64,000 bases of DNA. Source: Excoecaria cochinchinensis (lineage: Eukaryota; Streptophyta; Magnoliopsida; Malpighiales; Euphorbiaceae). The notes under the pieces were generated by a model. That model ran no database searches, was not told the origin of the DNA, and saw only the letters and a program-made list of their open reading frames with translations. The stretch spans positions 15,398,501 through 15,462,500 of the forward strand of contig CANTUQ010000073.1 of the NCBI GenBank assembly GCA_947683425.1, written 5' to 3'. Position 1 is the first letter of the stretch; every line of letters begins with the position of its first letter. Below are positions 11,365-23,530 of this stretch, piece after piece. Both the position numbers and the translations under genes were made by a program.

Positions 11365-14300
11365 TGTAATGGCCCAAAAATAGCTACTTTTATGAATAGT
11401 AAATGTGGGGTCATGAATAGTGACATCAAGGTGAATAGTACCACCCGAAATCGAAAAATATTTTATTAAATTATTAGAAAATATGAATTAAAAGGAGATT
11501 AATGGTATAATTTGGTGCAAAAATGAGGTTATATAGGCATCTGAAAGTCAAATTGAAGTTAACCTCTAATTCGATTCAAATAATAATCAAGTTTGGCTAA
11601 ATTTTAACTTAATTTTTAAAAATAGTAAATGAAATTTAAAAGAAGCTTTGTGGGGAATAAAATGGTTTAAAATAATTTTTAAAAATTTTTGATAGTGAAA
11701 TATTAGTAATTTACGGTAAAATCGAAAATGTTGAATCGAACCGATTTAAGTGAACTGGACTCTAAACGGACTCCGATTGAGCTAAAATTTTGCAGCGAAA
11801 CTATTTTTTATATTCTAAGAATGATAGAATTAGTTAGGAGTGAAAATAATTTGAGAAACTTATAGTTACCATTGAAAAGTGAAAAATGGCCTAAAAATCA
11901 AAAATTGACCCAAACCGGTTCGACCACTTTGGTTGGACCTGGTCCGATTCAATTTTCCCCATATATAAACATCTCTTCACCTAGAAATCTCCATTTGCAG
12001 CCGCCTCTCTTCTTCCTCCCTAGGCAGAATTGATATTTCTTCATTTTTCCTCCATTTTCTTCCATTTTCTCTTCATCTCTCCATAGATCTTAGCCTCCCA
12101 AGTAAATTCCAGCTCCTCTGTAATCTAGTAGTGGTCTTAGATGTTCATTTAAAGGATTAAAAGTAGGTGAAATCAGGACTTAAAAGTTTGGGTGTAAAAT
12201 TGAGGTATGTGATTTAGGTGTTTTTAAATTGGTTTAAGGGTTCCTATAGGTACGTACGTTAAGGTATGTAGATCATGTCTATATGGTTATATTACATAAA
12301 AGAAGCAAGATTTTTTATAGATCTTGATTTTAAGTTTCGGACTTCATTAGGTGTTAATGGTGAGGAAGGTTCCACTAAAGCTAAAGGCAAGGAAAGGAGT
12401 ATTAAGGAGTGTTAAGCAATGATCTAAGGTCTGTGATTGCAAATTCCATCCATTTCCATGGTTAACGTTTGATTTTAGGTTATGTTTATGAACAAAGTAT
12501 GTGAAATATGCATGTTTAATTAAATCTAACCTAATAATCATGCTTAAGAAGGCTAAAAATGATGATTTAAAAGGTTAAAATGAAAAGATAAAACCTTGGT
12601 GATAATACATGGGCCGAATGGTATTATGTGTTTCCATGGTATATTATGATGTTTATATCATTTTAATGATGTATACATGATGTTTAATATGAGATCTAGT
12701 TAATAGAATGGATAAGAGAAAGAAAAATAGTCATGAGGGATGTGGATCACATAGGCCGAATGGTATACTATGGTTTTCAATGATGTATGATGATGTTTAT
12801 GATGTATACATGATATTTGGCATGTAATCTAGCTAATGGGATGGATTAGAGAAGGAAAAATCAACATAATGGATGTTAAACACATAAGCTGAATGGTATA
12901 AGTATGTGAAAATATGATTTTTATGTGTTTTGAATGTGATTTAATGACATGACTATGTTGATGGGCATGTAAATTAACTAAATGGATGGTAAAGATGATA
13001 AAAAAGAATTTATGGTGAATTATTGACATGTTAGCCGTTACATGTGTGTATTCATGTATATCATGATGACATGATGAGTTAATGGCATGACATGGCATAA
13101 GAATGAAAAATAATGGAATGGTAATATGTGACTCCATTAATTGTGTAAATTATAACATGAAAATGTATGAAAGAAATAATTATTGCCCTATGTAATAGCC
13201 TGGTAGTCAAGTCTAGCTCATGATATAGTGGCTAGCCATAGGGACATCAACGGTGGGGAGTGAGCATGACGTCTCACTTTTTGTAGGCCAATGACGGTCC
13301 TACTGAAATGTAGGGGTGGTCCTTTGGGGTCGCTCTAAAATGATTGAAATGTTGGGGTGGTCTTTCAGGGTCCCTCAAAAATGTTTTGAAATGTTGAAAT
13401 GAAAAGAAATAAAATGAATTGAAATGTAGGGGTGGTCCCATAGGGTCCCTCTAAAATGTAGTGAACTTTTCGAGTTCACGTCTCGATTATCCAGTTCATA
13501 GATTTTTGCCAGTTTTATACAAGGGGCAAAATGATAAAAATAAGCTTAATCTGGTTAATTTGTGATTAAAATGATGTTTGTGTGAAAAATGGACTTAATT
13601 GAAAGAACTAAAAAGTTTAAGGGTAAAGCGGTAATTTTAACCATCAATGAGTGAATAAAAATTAATAGGGGTATAAATATAGTTAATTGATTAAATATGA
13701 AAATTAGTCACTTTTTAGGGACAAAAATGTAATTTAGCATGAATATGGTAGTTTAAGGACTAAAATGTGATTTGCATGTTAAATAAAGGTTAAATAGATA
13801 AATGAAATGAATTGATGGCGTTTTGATAATTTTAGTAAAGTTTAAGGATTAAAATGTAATTTGACATGAAAATGGTATTTTAGGGACTAAATGGTAATTT
13901 GTATGTTAAATAATGATTAAAAAGGTAGAAAAAATGAATTGATGGCATTTTCATAAATTTGAAAAAGTTTGAGGACCAAATTAAAATTTTGCCATAATAA
14001 AGGACTAAAGTGTAATTAAGAAGTTTTATATGTACAATTTGAATATTTATCATTAATTGGGAGATTTAAATGCAATAGTAAATATTGTGCGTGCATAGTA
14101 ATTAATGGTATTGAATATATTATTTATGTTATTTATATTATTTATATTCATGGAATATGCATGTGAATTTAGTTTAGTGGAAATTCCTGGAATTGCAATC
14201 ACCATTGGGCATATTTAATGCTTAGCACGTAGTTTTATTTAACTGCATGTACGTACTCCATAGGACGAGGGGTCAAGCATATCTCACAAATTTTGGAAGC

Positions 14301-14706
14301 AGAATTGAAGAAAGTTGTCCGCATTATTAAGTATGTTAAGAACCGGCATGTATATGAACTTAAGTTTTATAGTTTTGGATATTGGCATGTATCGATCATT
14401 TATAGTCTGTATGGGCCCCAGTGTTGTGTGGTAAGATACTATAGTATTACTAGACCATGTACGAATTAGTATATCTGTATTTCCTATGGTGGATCAGAGA
14501 TTTGAATAGTTTGTATGAATAGTACTTTAAGGCAGTTATAAGTCAATCGAAAAATTTAAGTTAAGGTAAATTAATAAGTTAACATGACATAGATTAGCCC
14601 AAATTGGTAACAGATTTAAGTACCTAATGAATTAGTATCGGTGTAAAAAAAAATTCAGTATTGTGACATTCGATATCCGTACTACTTGCGGGTATAGGGT
14701 GTTACA
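11365..14706 (+). mobile_element. 5' LTR of the nested gypsy element
   Basis: This 3,342-bp LTR starts TGTAATGGCCC and ends ATAGGGTGTTACA, directly followed by TTTA and the primer-binding site. Its last 495 bp (14212-14706) align over equal length with the truncated 3' LTR at 18361-18855, with roughly a dozen mismatches. Repeated AGGGGTGGTCC.TTGGGTC blocks lie at about 13309-13455. Confidence 0.9.
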
Positions 14707-14711
14707 TTTAT

Positions 14712-14722
14712 TGGTATCAGAG
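14712..14722 (+). promoter_or_regulatory. Primer-binding site (tRNA-Met type)
   Basis: TGGTATCAGAG lies five bases after the 5' LTR. It matches the plant initiator tRNA-Met 3' end complement (TGGTATCAGAGC) used by many gypsy elements. Confidence 0.85.
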
Positions 14723-14851
14723 TGCGGTTTAGGCGATTATAAGATCGGAATGGGCAATTATAATTAGGTTAAGTACATATAAATGCAAATTGATGATTGG
14801 ACAATATTGTGAGATTAATGTATGCTTACTTCTGTGGTTAGATAATATGAA

Positions 14852-16040
14852 ATGGCTTCTGAAGAAGGTCGTCGTGAGGGTGATGTAGAGAGCGCAGCTT
14901 CGGTCAGTGTTGGTCATGGTGAGGCATTGCAATAACAAGCTACACCACTAGTTGCACCTCCCCCTCCGCATTTGCCTGATTTCATGACTATGATGACGAA
15001 TTTCATTCAGCAGCATATGCAAGCTTAGCCAATACAGCCTCAGGTTCCTGAATACCAGCCAGCTCCACCTAGAAGGAGGCCGATTTTGGAGCAGATAAAA
15101 AGATTGGCAGCTGAAGATTTTTATGGACGAGACCCTCTGACTCCTGTTCAAGCTGAAGAATGGTTGTTTAAAATCAAGAGAATATTTGAGACTACCCAGA
15201 GTCCGCCTGAAGAGATGTTGCAAGGAGCAGTAGCTTTGTTACAAGGACCTGCTTACACATGGTGGATTGCAATGCGTAAGCACACTCCTGCTGAACATAT
15301 AACTTGGGAGTTTTTCTTATTGCAGTTTGAAAAGAAATATATTGGCTCAGAATATAAAGCTTCAATGCAAGATGCCTTTTGGAGACTCATACAGGGAAAT
15401 AAGTCAGTGGCTGAATATAAATGAGAATTTGAGCGACTTAGTGCATATTTGGATGATGGTTCCATGGCAGAAGAGAAGTTATGCCATAGATTTGAAAGAG
15501 GCTTGCATAACAATATTAGACTGGTTGTAAGTACTCAGAGGCACCCATATATGAGATCTTTGGTTGAGGCAGCCATTAAAGCTAAGACTATATAGGTGGA
15601 TGAAGCTAATAGACAGTTTTGATTTAGATGAAAAAGGAAGTCGGGTCAGTAGTCTGGTGTCACTAGTCAGGGAAAGAAATCTAGAGGACCTTCTCATATT
15701 CAGGGCCGTTTATTTTCAGCACTTGCTCGCACTCAACAGAATCCAGCAGGTAGTAGTGCCCCAGCTCAATCAGTTGGCAGTACACCAAGGAGCAGAGGTC
15801 ATGGTACCTTTCAGCAATGTGTGCATTGTAACAGATTCCAACCTGATGAATGTAGATTCGCGAACAGAGCTTGTTTTAAATGTCAAAGATCATCAGATTA
15901 GAGATTGTCCAGAAGGTCAGCTTTCTATAGCTACTTCACCAGCACCTGGATCTGGATTCGTCCCACCCAGAGGTCGTGGTGGGGGAGTAGTTTCACATCA
16001 TGTTGCTTTAGGCCCTTCAGTCCAGCCTCCTCAGGGATAG
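14852..16040 (+). pseudogene. Decayed gag of the nested gypsy element
   Basis: Gag is the RNA-packaging structural protein. The frame begins ATGGCTTCTGAAGAAGG and soon meets a TAA between two CAA codons. The retrotransposon gag core is clear at 15086-15424: AEEWLFKIKRIFETTQ, GPAYTWWIAMRKHTP and MQDAFWRLIQGNKSVAEYK. A TGA follows where an Arg codon is expected, and the frame continues with ERLSAYLDDGS and KLCHRFERGL. A zinc-knuckle-like ACFKCQRSSD lies near 15873-15902. Most lesions are single stops at CAA, CAG or CGA-like sites, and the second half also shifts frame. Confidence 0.85.
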
Positions 16041-16100
16041 GGTCGTGTTGTAGGACGCTCCTATGTTGTTAGAGCCAGAGATCAGGAGAATGCACCAGAT

Positions 16101-16379
16101 GTGATAATTGGTAAATTCTCTTTGTTTTTCCATTCTGTATATGCTTTGATTGATCCTGGTTCTACGCATTCCTATATTAACACTGATATTGTACGGGGTA
16201 AAGGGTTGCATGATTCACAGTTAGACCATGATATCTTAGTAAGTAATCCATTGGGGCATAGTGTGGTGGTAAACAAGGTATATAGAGATTGTTTTATTAG
16301 TGCTCAGAATTGTATGTTCTTAGCCAATTTGATAGAACTCCCATTTCGAGAGTTTGATGTTATATTGGGTATGGAATAG
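16101..16379 (+). pseudogene. Retropepsin-like protease remnant of the gypsy element
   Basis: The aspartic protease of gypsy elements cuts the Gag-Pol polyprotein. The frame contains ALIDPGSTHSYINTDIV, where DPGST stands for the usual DSGAT-type active site, and ends FREFDVILGME before a TAG. It sits between gag and reverse transcriptase as expected. It is part of a broken polyprotein, not a separate gene. Confidence 0.8.
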
Positions 16380-16489
16380 TTGTCCACTTACTAGGCCATG
16401 GTTGACTGTAAAAGGAAGAGATTGACTCTTAAGACACTGGATAATCAGGAGATAATAATTGTTGGTGAAAGAATGGATTTCTTTCTGAT

Positions 16490-18052
16490 GTGATTTCTGC
16501 TACTGCTGCAAAGAAGCTTATAAGGAAGGGATGTGTTGCTTACTTGTATTATGCAATGGAAGCTAAAAAGGAAGATCCTAAAGTGACAGATGTTCCCACT
16601 GTATGTGAATTTCAAGATGTTTTCCTTGAAGAACTGCTAGGTTTGCCACCTGATAGGGAGATAGAGTTTACTATTGATTTAGTGGCAAGCACAGCACCTA
16701 TCTCTATCGCTCGTTATAGAATGGCACCTACAGAACTCAAAGAATTGAAAGTTCAGCTACAGGAATTGCTTGATAAGGGATTCATTAGACTGAGTGTTTC
16801 ACCTTGGGGAGCTCTAGTTCTCTTTGTGAAGAAGAAAGATTGATCACTTTGGTTATGTATTGATTACAGACAGCTAAATAAATTGATCATCAAGAATAAG
16901 TATCCTCTTCCACGGATTGATGATTTGTTCGATCAATTGAAGGGTGCAAGTGTGTTTTCAAAGATTGACTTGAGATCTTGTTATCACTAATTAAAGATTA
17001 AAGAAACAGATGTATCTAAGACAACTTTTCGCACCAGGTATGGTCATTATGAATTCTTGGTCATGCCATTTGGATTGACGAATGCTCTAGCAGCTTTAAT
17101 GGACTTAATGAATAGGATTTTCCATCCTTACTTGGATCAGTTTGTAGTAGTCTTCATTGATGATATTCTGGTGTATTCTAAGACTCCAAAAGAACATGAT
17201 GAACACTTGCGGATTGTTCTGCAGACTCTGAGGGATAAATAGTTGTATGTTAAGTTCAGTAAATGTGAATTTTGGCTGAATGAAGTATCATTTCTAGATC
17301 ATGTGGTATCAACAGAAGGTATCAAAGTTGATCCTAAAAAGATTGAAGCGATATTGCAGTGGAGAACACCTAAGAATGTTTCAAAAATTAGAAGTTTCCT
17401 TAGATTGGCCGGTTACTACAGAAGGTTTGTAAAAGGCTTTTCCACCATTGCAGCTCCATTAACTCGATTGTTACAGAAGGAAGTCAAGTTTGAATGGACA
17501 GATAAATGTCAAGAGAGCTTTGAGAAGCTTAAGCATATGTTGACTAAAGCTCCAGTGTTAACTCAACCTGAACGAGATAAAGACTTTGTAATCTACAGTG
17601 ATGCTTCCAGGAATGGTTTAGGCTGTGTACTGATGCAGAAAGGCAAGGTAATTGCTTATGCCTCCCAACAGCTTAAGACTCACGAGAAGAATTATCCTAC
17701 TCATGATCTTGAGTTGGCAGCCATTGTATTTGCATTGAAAATATGGAGACATTATTTGTATGGTGAAAAGTGCTACATCTACACCGATCATAAAAGTCTA
17801 AAATATTTGCTTACACAGAAGGAACTGAATCTAAGACAAAGAAGATGGCTTGAATTGATTAAGGATTATGATTGTTTCATTGATTATCATCTCGGGAAAG
17901 CGAATGTTGTGGCTGATACACTTAGCAGGAAGTTTATGGCATGTTTGTGGGCTATGAATGTTAAATTGGGTGTGGCAGATAATGGAGCCTTGATAGCAGA
18001 AATGTATGTGAAGCTAGATTTTCTCCAACAAGTGAAGGATGCTCAGAAGTAG
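16490..18052 (+). pseudogene. Reverse transcriptase and RNase H of the nested gypsy element
   Basis: This region copies the element's RNA into DNA. Seen in order are a linker ending GCVAYLYYAMEAKKEDPK, the reverse transcriptase start DKGFIRLSVSPWGALVLFVK, DYRQLNKLIIKNKYPLPRID, MPFGLTNALAALM and the catalytic FIDDILVYS near 17155. The thumb region follows (KFSKCEFWLNEVSFLDHVVS), then RNase H with VIYSDASRNGLGCVLMQKGK, YPTHDLELAAIVFALKIWRH and YIYTDHKSLKYL. Stops at about 16841, 16988, 17240 and 18050 break the frame. The catalytic residues remain. Confidence 0.9.
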
Positions 18053-18147
18053 GATGACCGATTGTCTTCTATCATGAATAGGGTAAAAGAAGGCAGTGAA
18101 AGAATTATTCACTGGGTCCAGATGGTAGTCTATATTACAAGCAGAGA

Positions 18148-18346
18148 TTGTGTGTTCCTGATCAAACTGGTTTGAGAAAGAACATCTTATCAGAAGCTCA
18201 TCATAGCAGTTATACGATGCATCCTGGTAGCAATAAGATGTATCAGGACTTGAAGATGCATTACTGGTGGCCAGGCATGAAATGGGAAGTAACAGAATTT
18301 ATGGGCAAGTGTCTGATTTGTCAACAGGTAAAGGCAGAACATCAGG
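18148..18346 (+). pseudogene. Integrase N-terminal zinc-binding fragment
   Basis: This segment encodes the HHCC module of gypsy integrase: two His in SEAHHSSYTMHPGSNKMYQD, then YWWPGMKWEVTEF and CLICQQVKAEHQ with its two Cys. The catalytic core is absent, because the sequence passes through a 14-base filler (18347-18360) directly into the 3' LTR. The element therefore cannot make a functional integrase. Confidence 0.85.
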
Positions 18347-18360
18347 TTTATTTGACTGCA

Positions 18361-18855
18361 AATTTAATGCTCAGCACGTAGTTTTATTTGACTGCATATA
18401 CGTACTCCATAGGACGCGGGGTCAAGCATATCTCACAAATTTTGGAAGCTGAATTGAAGAAAGTTGTCCGCATTATTAAGTATGTTAAGAACCGGCATGT
18501 ATATGAACTTAAGTTTTATAGTTTTGGATATTGGCATGTATCGATCATTTATAGTCAGTATGGGCCCCAGTGTTGTGTGGTAAGGTATTATAGCATTACT
18601 AGACCATGTACGAATTAGTATATCTGTATTTCCTATGGTGGATCAGAGATTTGAATAGTCTGCATGTATAGTAATTTAAGGCAATTATAAGTCAATCGAA
18701 AAATTTAAGTTAAGGTAAATTAATAAGTTAACATGACATAGATTAGCCCAAATTGGTTAACAGATTTAAGTACCTAATGAATTAGTATCGGTGTAAAAAA
18801 AATTGAGTATTGTGACATTCGATATCCGTACTGCTTGCGGGTATAGGGTGTTACA
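18361..18855 (+). mobile_element. Truncated 3' LTR (last 495 bp)
   Basis: The sequence from AATTTAATGCTCAGCACG to GGGTGTTACA matches 14212-14706 of the 5' LTR over the same length. About 2.85 kb of the LTR's 5' portion is missing, along with the rest of pol. The true end is confirmed by the TCAAT duplication at 18856-18860. Confidence 0.9.
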
Positions 18856-20540
18856 TCAATGACCTCATTACTAGGTCTCACACGCGTACTAGTCGTAACT
18901 GTAGAGGATGTGGTGGAATGCGAATAGCAAGTATTCGCATAAGAACCCAAACCGGAAACCCTTCCACGGCGGTCCCTACCGCCAGCAGCCTCATAAAATA
19001 TCCGAGCATGGTCCATATTCTCAGGATCCGCTTGTTGACTATGAATACTCTCTACTACTTCCTCCTAAAATAAAATTAATTTGAATAACTAAGATGATGT
19101 AAAAAAATGATAATAAATTGTAAAATTAACTTACATTAACTTCTCTATCTCGGTCGCTGACGAACGTCACACGATCATGATTTCGTGTATGGGTATGCAA
19201 AAATAACTCATAAAGGATGAGGTGTCTTGCCCATAGATGTCTCCTGCACACAACTTAAATAGGTTAATAAAATTTGAGCAAAAATTTCGTTAAATTTGTA
19301 CCAATCCTGCTATATAAAATCCACAAAACACTTATATATTACTATTTTCATTCCAACCAAATACAATTATTTATCCTTACCCAAAAACACTTATATATAG
19401 ATTAAAAAAAATTTGACAGAATTTTTCCTAAATTTGCAGCAAACCTCCTGTATAGATTCCACAAAAATACATTCATATTATTATTTTCTTGCCAACAAAA
19501 TCCAATTCAAACTCCTTACACAATAATTTTCCCATCCTCTTTTATTCAATCAAATATATTGAGAATTATCAAAAGTCGCATTTATTGCAATTAAAAAATG
19601 CATAATGCACTAACGTCATATATTTGAATACTTACAAGTCTAACAGCATGCTCACAATGGGACAATGTTCCTCTAGTGTGCATGGAAACACTAACTCCGT
19701 CCTGTCCTCTCTGCCTATTAGTGGGATTCGGATCAACAATGGAAACAGCCTCGATTGATGCCCAGTACTGCATCCAGTTTGCGAATATGTCTTCATTTAT
19801 CTAACGAGGTCGTTTACCTTTCGTGTGCATCTTGTTAACCATGTCTTTATAACGTATATGGGCCCATTTCTCCCATACACCATACACAATGTGGCAACTG
19901 CTGAATCCCAATAAAAAACTTTCTGAAGTAAAAAAAAAAATATGGTTAACATAATGTATGTATTTATAAACTACATTTACAATATAAATAATATATGAAG
20001 TAAGATAAAACCATTAAGAATAAATAAATGATTTTATTTACCTCAAACTCTTGGAAATAAAATATTTTTATTTCCTGAGAGATATTCTTCGATAAATAAC
20101 CATTAAATTCAATTCTCTCATTGAATGTACCAGTCATCGAGAAAGAGCAAGGACTAGATGGGATAAATCTAATGGACAAGTAATGTCATAATGTTTTCAA
20201 ATTAAGCGTTGTAAAATAAATATAAAACTGTAAATTAATAACTCACTGATTTCCTTTAATGGCAATATATATTCGTCCATCCACTCCAACCGCTCCAGGC
20301 AAAGGACCTTGAACTGTTTCAGGCGATGATCTCTGAGATGGTGTGGATGGAGTGTCTGGATGAAGTGCCAGCAGTAAATGCAGGACATGGGTAACTTGAG
20401 TGTAAAGAATCTGTGCCATGATGGGCAGGGGTAGACGCATGAGACAATGATCCCTCTGCTTGACTCAGACCAGGTGATACTGATGGGCGCACCCTCATCC
20501 TTGGAGGTTGCATACTAGAAGTCCCCCTCTTATTATTCAT

Positions 20541-20722
20541 TTTGTAACATGAAAATCTTAATAAACATAATTAAGAACTAGTTAATCATAAATAGCTAAA
20601 GGAATGAAATTAAGATAATATGTAGCTACATTTATACACCAAAGTTAAGCAAAAATTAAGTAATAAATTGTATTTAGATTATGGAATTTACTCACGTGAT
20701 ATATAGACCAATGTGCAAGGAA
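20541..20722. other. CACTA intergenic spacer
   Basis: AT-rich sequence between the start of the accessory gene at 20540 and the end of the TNP2 gene at 20723. Both genes read on the minus strand. No other signal was identified. Confidence 0.5.
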
Positions 20723-22140
20723 TTACTCGCTATCATCACTTAGATGTAAATCATTATCACAATCATCTTCATTTTTCGAATAATTAGAATCAAATTCACT
20801 TTCCATTTCAGATGTATCGGCGGATGTTGACTTCTCATCCTCTTCGGATGCAATATCAACATATTCATTATCTACATTGATCATAGGTTCATTATCTTCA
20901 TATGGCAAGCTTTCATTTATTTTATGAACCTCCATTTCCTCTTCCTGAAATGCTTCGCTTTCAATTCGTTTATTTTGTCTTGTTGCTTTTATTTCAAAAA
21001 TGGCTCTGGGTTTTACCTTGCAAACTTCCAACCAATCTATCTTATCTCATCTTACGCTAGAGAACGGGACATAATAAACCTGGTGTGACGCGCGCCGGAA
21101 CCCAGCAAGGGCCCTCGCTTTGAATCCGCCTTTGGGATTCGAGGAATTGATTTGCGTCTTTTGATCATGGGCGCCATGAGACATCATCGGTATATTCCTC
21201 CCAATAGAACATTGGGGAGAACAACCTAGTCTAATGACCCCTAAAGGCACCTTTGAGGCATTTGGAGTCGCCACCCAAATTGGGAAAAAGTCTCTCACCT
21301 CTAACGGTCTAAACCAGAGATATGGTGTCCGGAACTTCCCTCTTATTTATGCTTTGGTTAATTATAAATGGGTTTTTAACCTCTTAAAATTATATCTCTC
21401 ATCTCACGCAATTGATGCATTTAAATTAAATAGCGCATTCCAAGCATACGAAAGCGATAAACACACAAGCACACAATTACAAGAGAAATAGGGGCGGAAT
21501 ACAACCCCAATAAAAAGAAGATTAAAGACATAAATGGGGACGGAATACAATCCCCAAAATAAATAAAGTTGCCCCAAAGTTAATTACAAGGGCCCAAAAT
21601 GAAAGAACATAAATTTAAACACTCAACCAAAAATGAAATAAAAAGACATACATAAATCGGGGCATTATTTTAGGAACATTGGTTCTTTCGCACTTGTTCA
21701 AAGTTCAGGAACATTGGTTCCTTTGCATTCATTTTGAAGAGGGTTCGAAGAGTCATTTTTGATTGTTTGATGAAAATGGGGATGAGTGATCTCGTTTTTT
21801 GGAGAAAAGTTGACTCTTCGTTTTAATCGTGATGTTTTTATGGTTTGGCTAAAACAAGGAACATTGGTCCCAATTTTATTAGTAAAAAATTTCAATTTAA
21901 TCATAGAAATATTTTTGTGCTTTTTTATCGCACGCATGCACAAATAAAACAATTATTTACAAATAAACACGTAACACATAAAGGGGAGTTGAAAGGATCT
22001 CACCAAACCGGAGTGTCCATCTACGCGTCGCGACCCATCCGGGGAGTCGCGGGGCGCTCACACGATGCGACTCAAATTAAATCTCATACAAAGATTAACA
22101 TCAAAAATATTAGTAATGGTTCTAAAATTTAATCAAGTAG

Positions 22141-22317
22141 AAATGAAATAAATATTACGCAAGTGAACCTATAATGATAATAATGATAATGATAAGACAA
22201 AACACAACAAAATAATATTAATGACGACAATAATAGGCAATGGCAATGAACAATAATGAATATAGTATGAGTAAACATGGTAATAATAATAAATGATAAT
22301 AATAATAATGAGATGTG

Positions 22318-22384
<67 letters not shown>

Positions 22385-22690
22385 TAATGACACACCGAAA
22401 ATCACACTAATAAATAAAAGTAAAACAAACATTAAATAATAATAATGATAATAATAATAATAGTAATAATAATAGCAACAGTGACATGAACAAACAATAG
22501 AACAACAATAATAATAACTACATGTGACAGTAATAACAATAAAAATAATAATAACAAATAATAGCATGAGCATAAACATGAACACAAACATAGTAATAAT
22601 AACAATGAATAATAATAATAATGATAATGATAATAATAATAAAAATAAGAATAATAATAATGATGATAATAATATTAGTATATGAACATG
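22141..22690. repeat. (AAT)n-rich trinucleotide repeat inside the solo LTR
   Basis: A pure AAT/ATA run of about 65 bp lies at 22317-22382. It is surrounded by degenerate ATAATA/GATAAT-type sequence over roughly 550 bp. The run creates long meaningless Tyr- or Leu-rich open frames on the minus strand. Confidence 0.9.
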
Positions 22691-23394
22691 AAAATCCATT
22701 TAAAGCCAACAAATAACATATTAATAGTGATACTAACACATTAAAATGCTAAAAATAAATAATAGATGTGGTAATAATGGCAAAAATAATATTTAACAAC
22801 AATAAATGATATACAAGAAAATAAATGAGAACGAGTCCAAAAATGTTTACCCTCATAAATTTTGAATCGGAAATAGGATGTCTCAATCCGTTCCCTTATC
22901 GATTTTTTTGATGATAATAATATTCAAAGAGAAATACAAGTTCTAAATAAAATTTGAGAAAATATTTTTGAGGTGAATATTTTTGAAGGATGATTTGAAC
23001 AAAGAGAATTGATTTTTCTTGCTCGAGATCAATCCCAAAATGAAGTATATTTCTTGAAGGAAAATCTAGAAATTAAAGCTTGAGAGGAAAAACTTAAAGG
23101 TTTTTGAAGAATATTTTTTGAAGAAGAACCAGTTGCTGGAGAGAAGCTAGAGAGAAAAGCAAATAAAATTCCTTGAAAAATAGTTGCCGCCCCTCCGAAA
23201 AATGAGTATTGAATCCCATTTGATTAATCTGATTGTTCCAAAATAGAGAAAGGCCAAAACCTTCTTTTAGTTTGTCTTCCCGGAAATTACACGAAAACGG
23301 AAAAATTTTCGGTCAAAACGGCGAGAAAATAGCTGAAAAAAAAGCAAAAAACGAAGCCCCGCGGGGTGAAAGAGACTGCGTGCAAAAACACGCG

Positions 23395-23530
23395 CGGTAA
23401 CCTCGGTACCACGCGGCCACTTTAAGGAAGTGGCCGCGTGGTACCACTTTCAAAAAGTGGTACCACGCGTGGTACCACTTTTATAAAGTGGCCAAAATGG
23501 CCACTTTATAAAAGTGGCCGCGTGGCCCAA
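23395..23530. other. Cluster of GC-rich nested palindromes (GTGGCCGCGTGGTACCAC)
   Basis: Alternating GGTACCACGCG, GTGGCCGCGTGG and AAGTGGCCACTTTATAAAAG units form several overlapping inverted repeats over about 135 bp, in an otherwise AT-rich LTR. On the minus strand this lies about 400-520 bp into the LTR, comparable to the GC-rich islands in the other Tat-like LTRs here. The function is unknown. Confidence 0.7.

Larger units (their letters stand above)
11365..18855 (+). mobile_element. Ty3/gypsy retrotransposon with internal deletion, duplication TCAAT
   Basis: The element starts TGTAATGGCCC, ends GGGTGTTACA and is flanked by TCAAT at 11360-11364 and 18856-18860. It has a 3,342-bp 5' LTR, a tRNA-Met-type primer site, gag, protease, reverse transcriptase, RNase H and the start of integrase. 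It then jumps straight into the last 495 bp of the 3' LTR. The long LTRs, Met primer site and FIDDILVYS reverse transcriptase suggest the chromovirus (Tekay/Del) side of Ty3/gypsy. A chromodomain, if it existed, has been deleted. Confidence 0.92.
11236..20540 (-). pseudogene. CACTA accessory gene (plant transposase Ptta/En/Spm-like), split by a gypsy insertion
   Basis: Several minus-strand exon-like blocks fit the plant Ptta/En/Spm (Transposase_24-type) proteins encoded next to TNP2. They are a Ser/Pro-rich N-terminus at 20540-20319, a block with LSKNISQEIKIFYFQEFE at 20179-20040, and one with QYWASIEAVSIVDPNPTNRQ and MHTRGTLSH at 19800-19640. Next come HLWARHLILYELFLHTHTRN at about 19250-19137 and ARIFYEAAGGRDRRGRVSGL at 19064-18856. 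The last block, EFRNTVDMLISRINRLEDF, occupies 11364-11236 and ends in TAG. A 7.5-kb gypsy element sits between the last two, inside a codon run that otherwise reads through. I see no intact frame for the first two blocks, so exon borders there are uncertain. The product would bind subterminal repeats. Confidence 0.7.

Noticed and set aside
22129..22739. Long Tyr- or Leu-rich minus-strand open frames
   Set aside because: They are produced by the AAT trinucleotide repeat and have no domain or codon structure.
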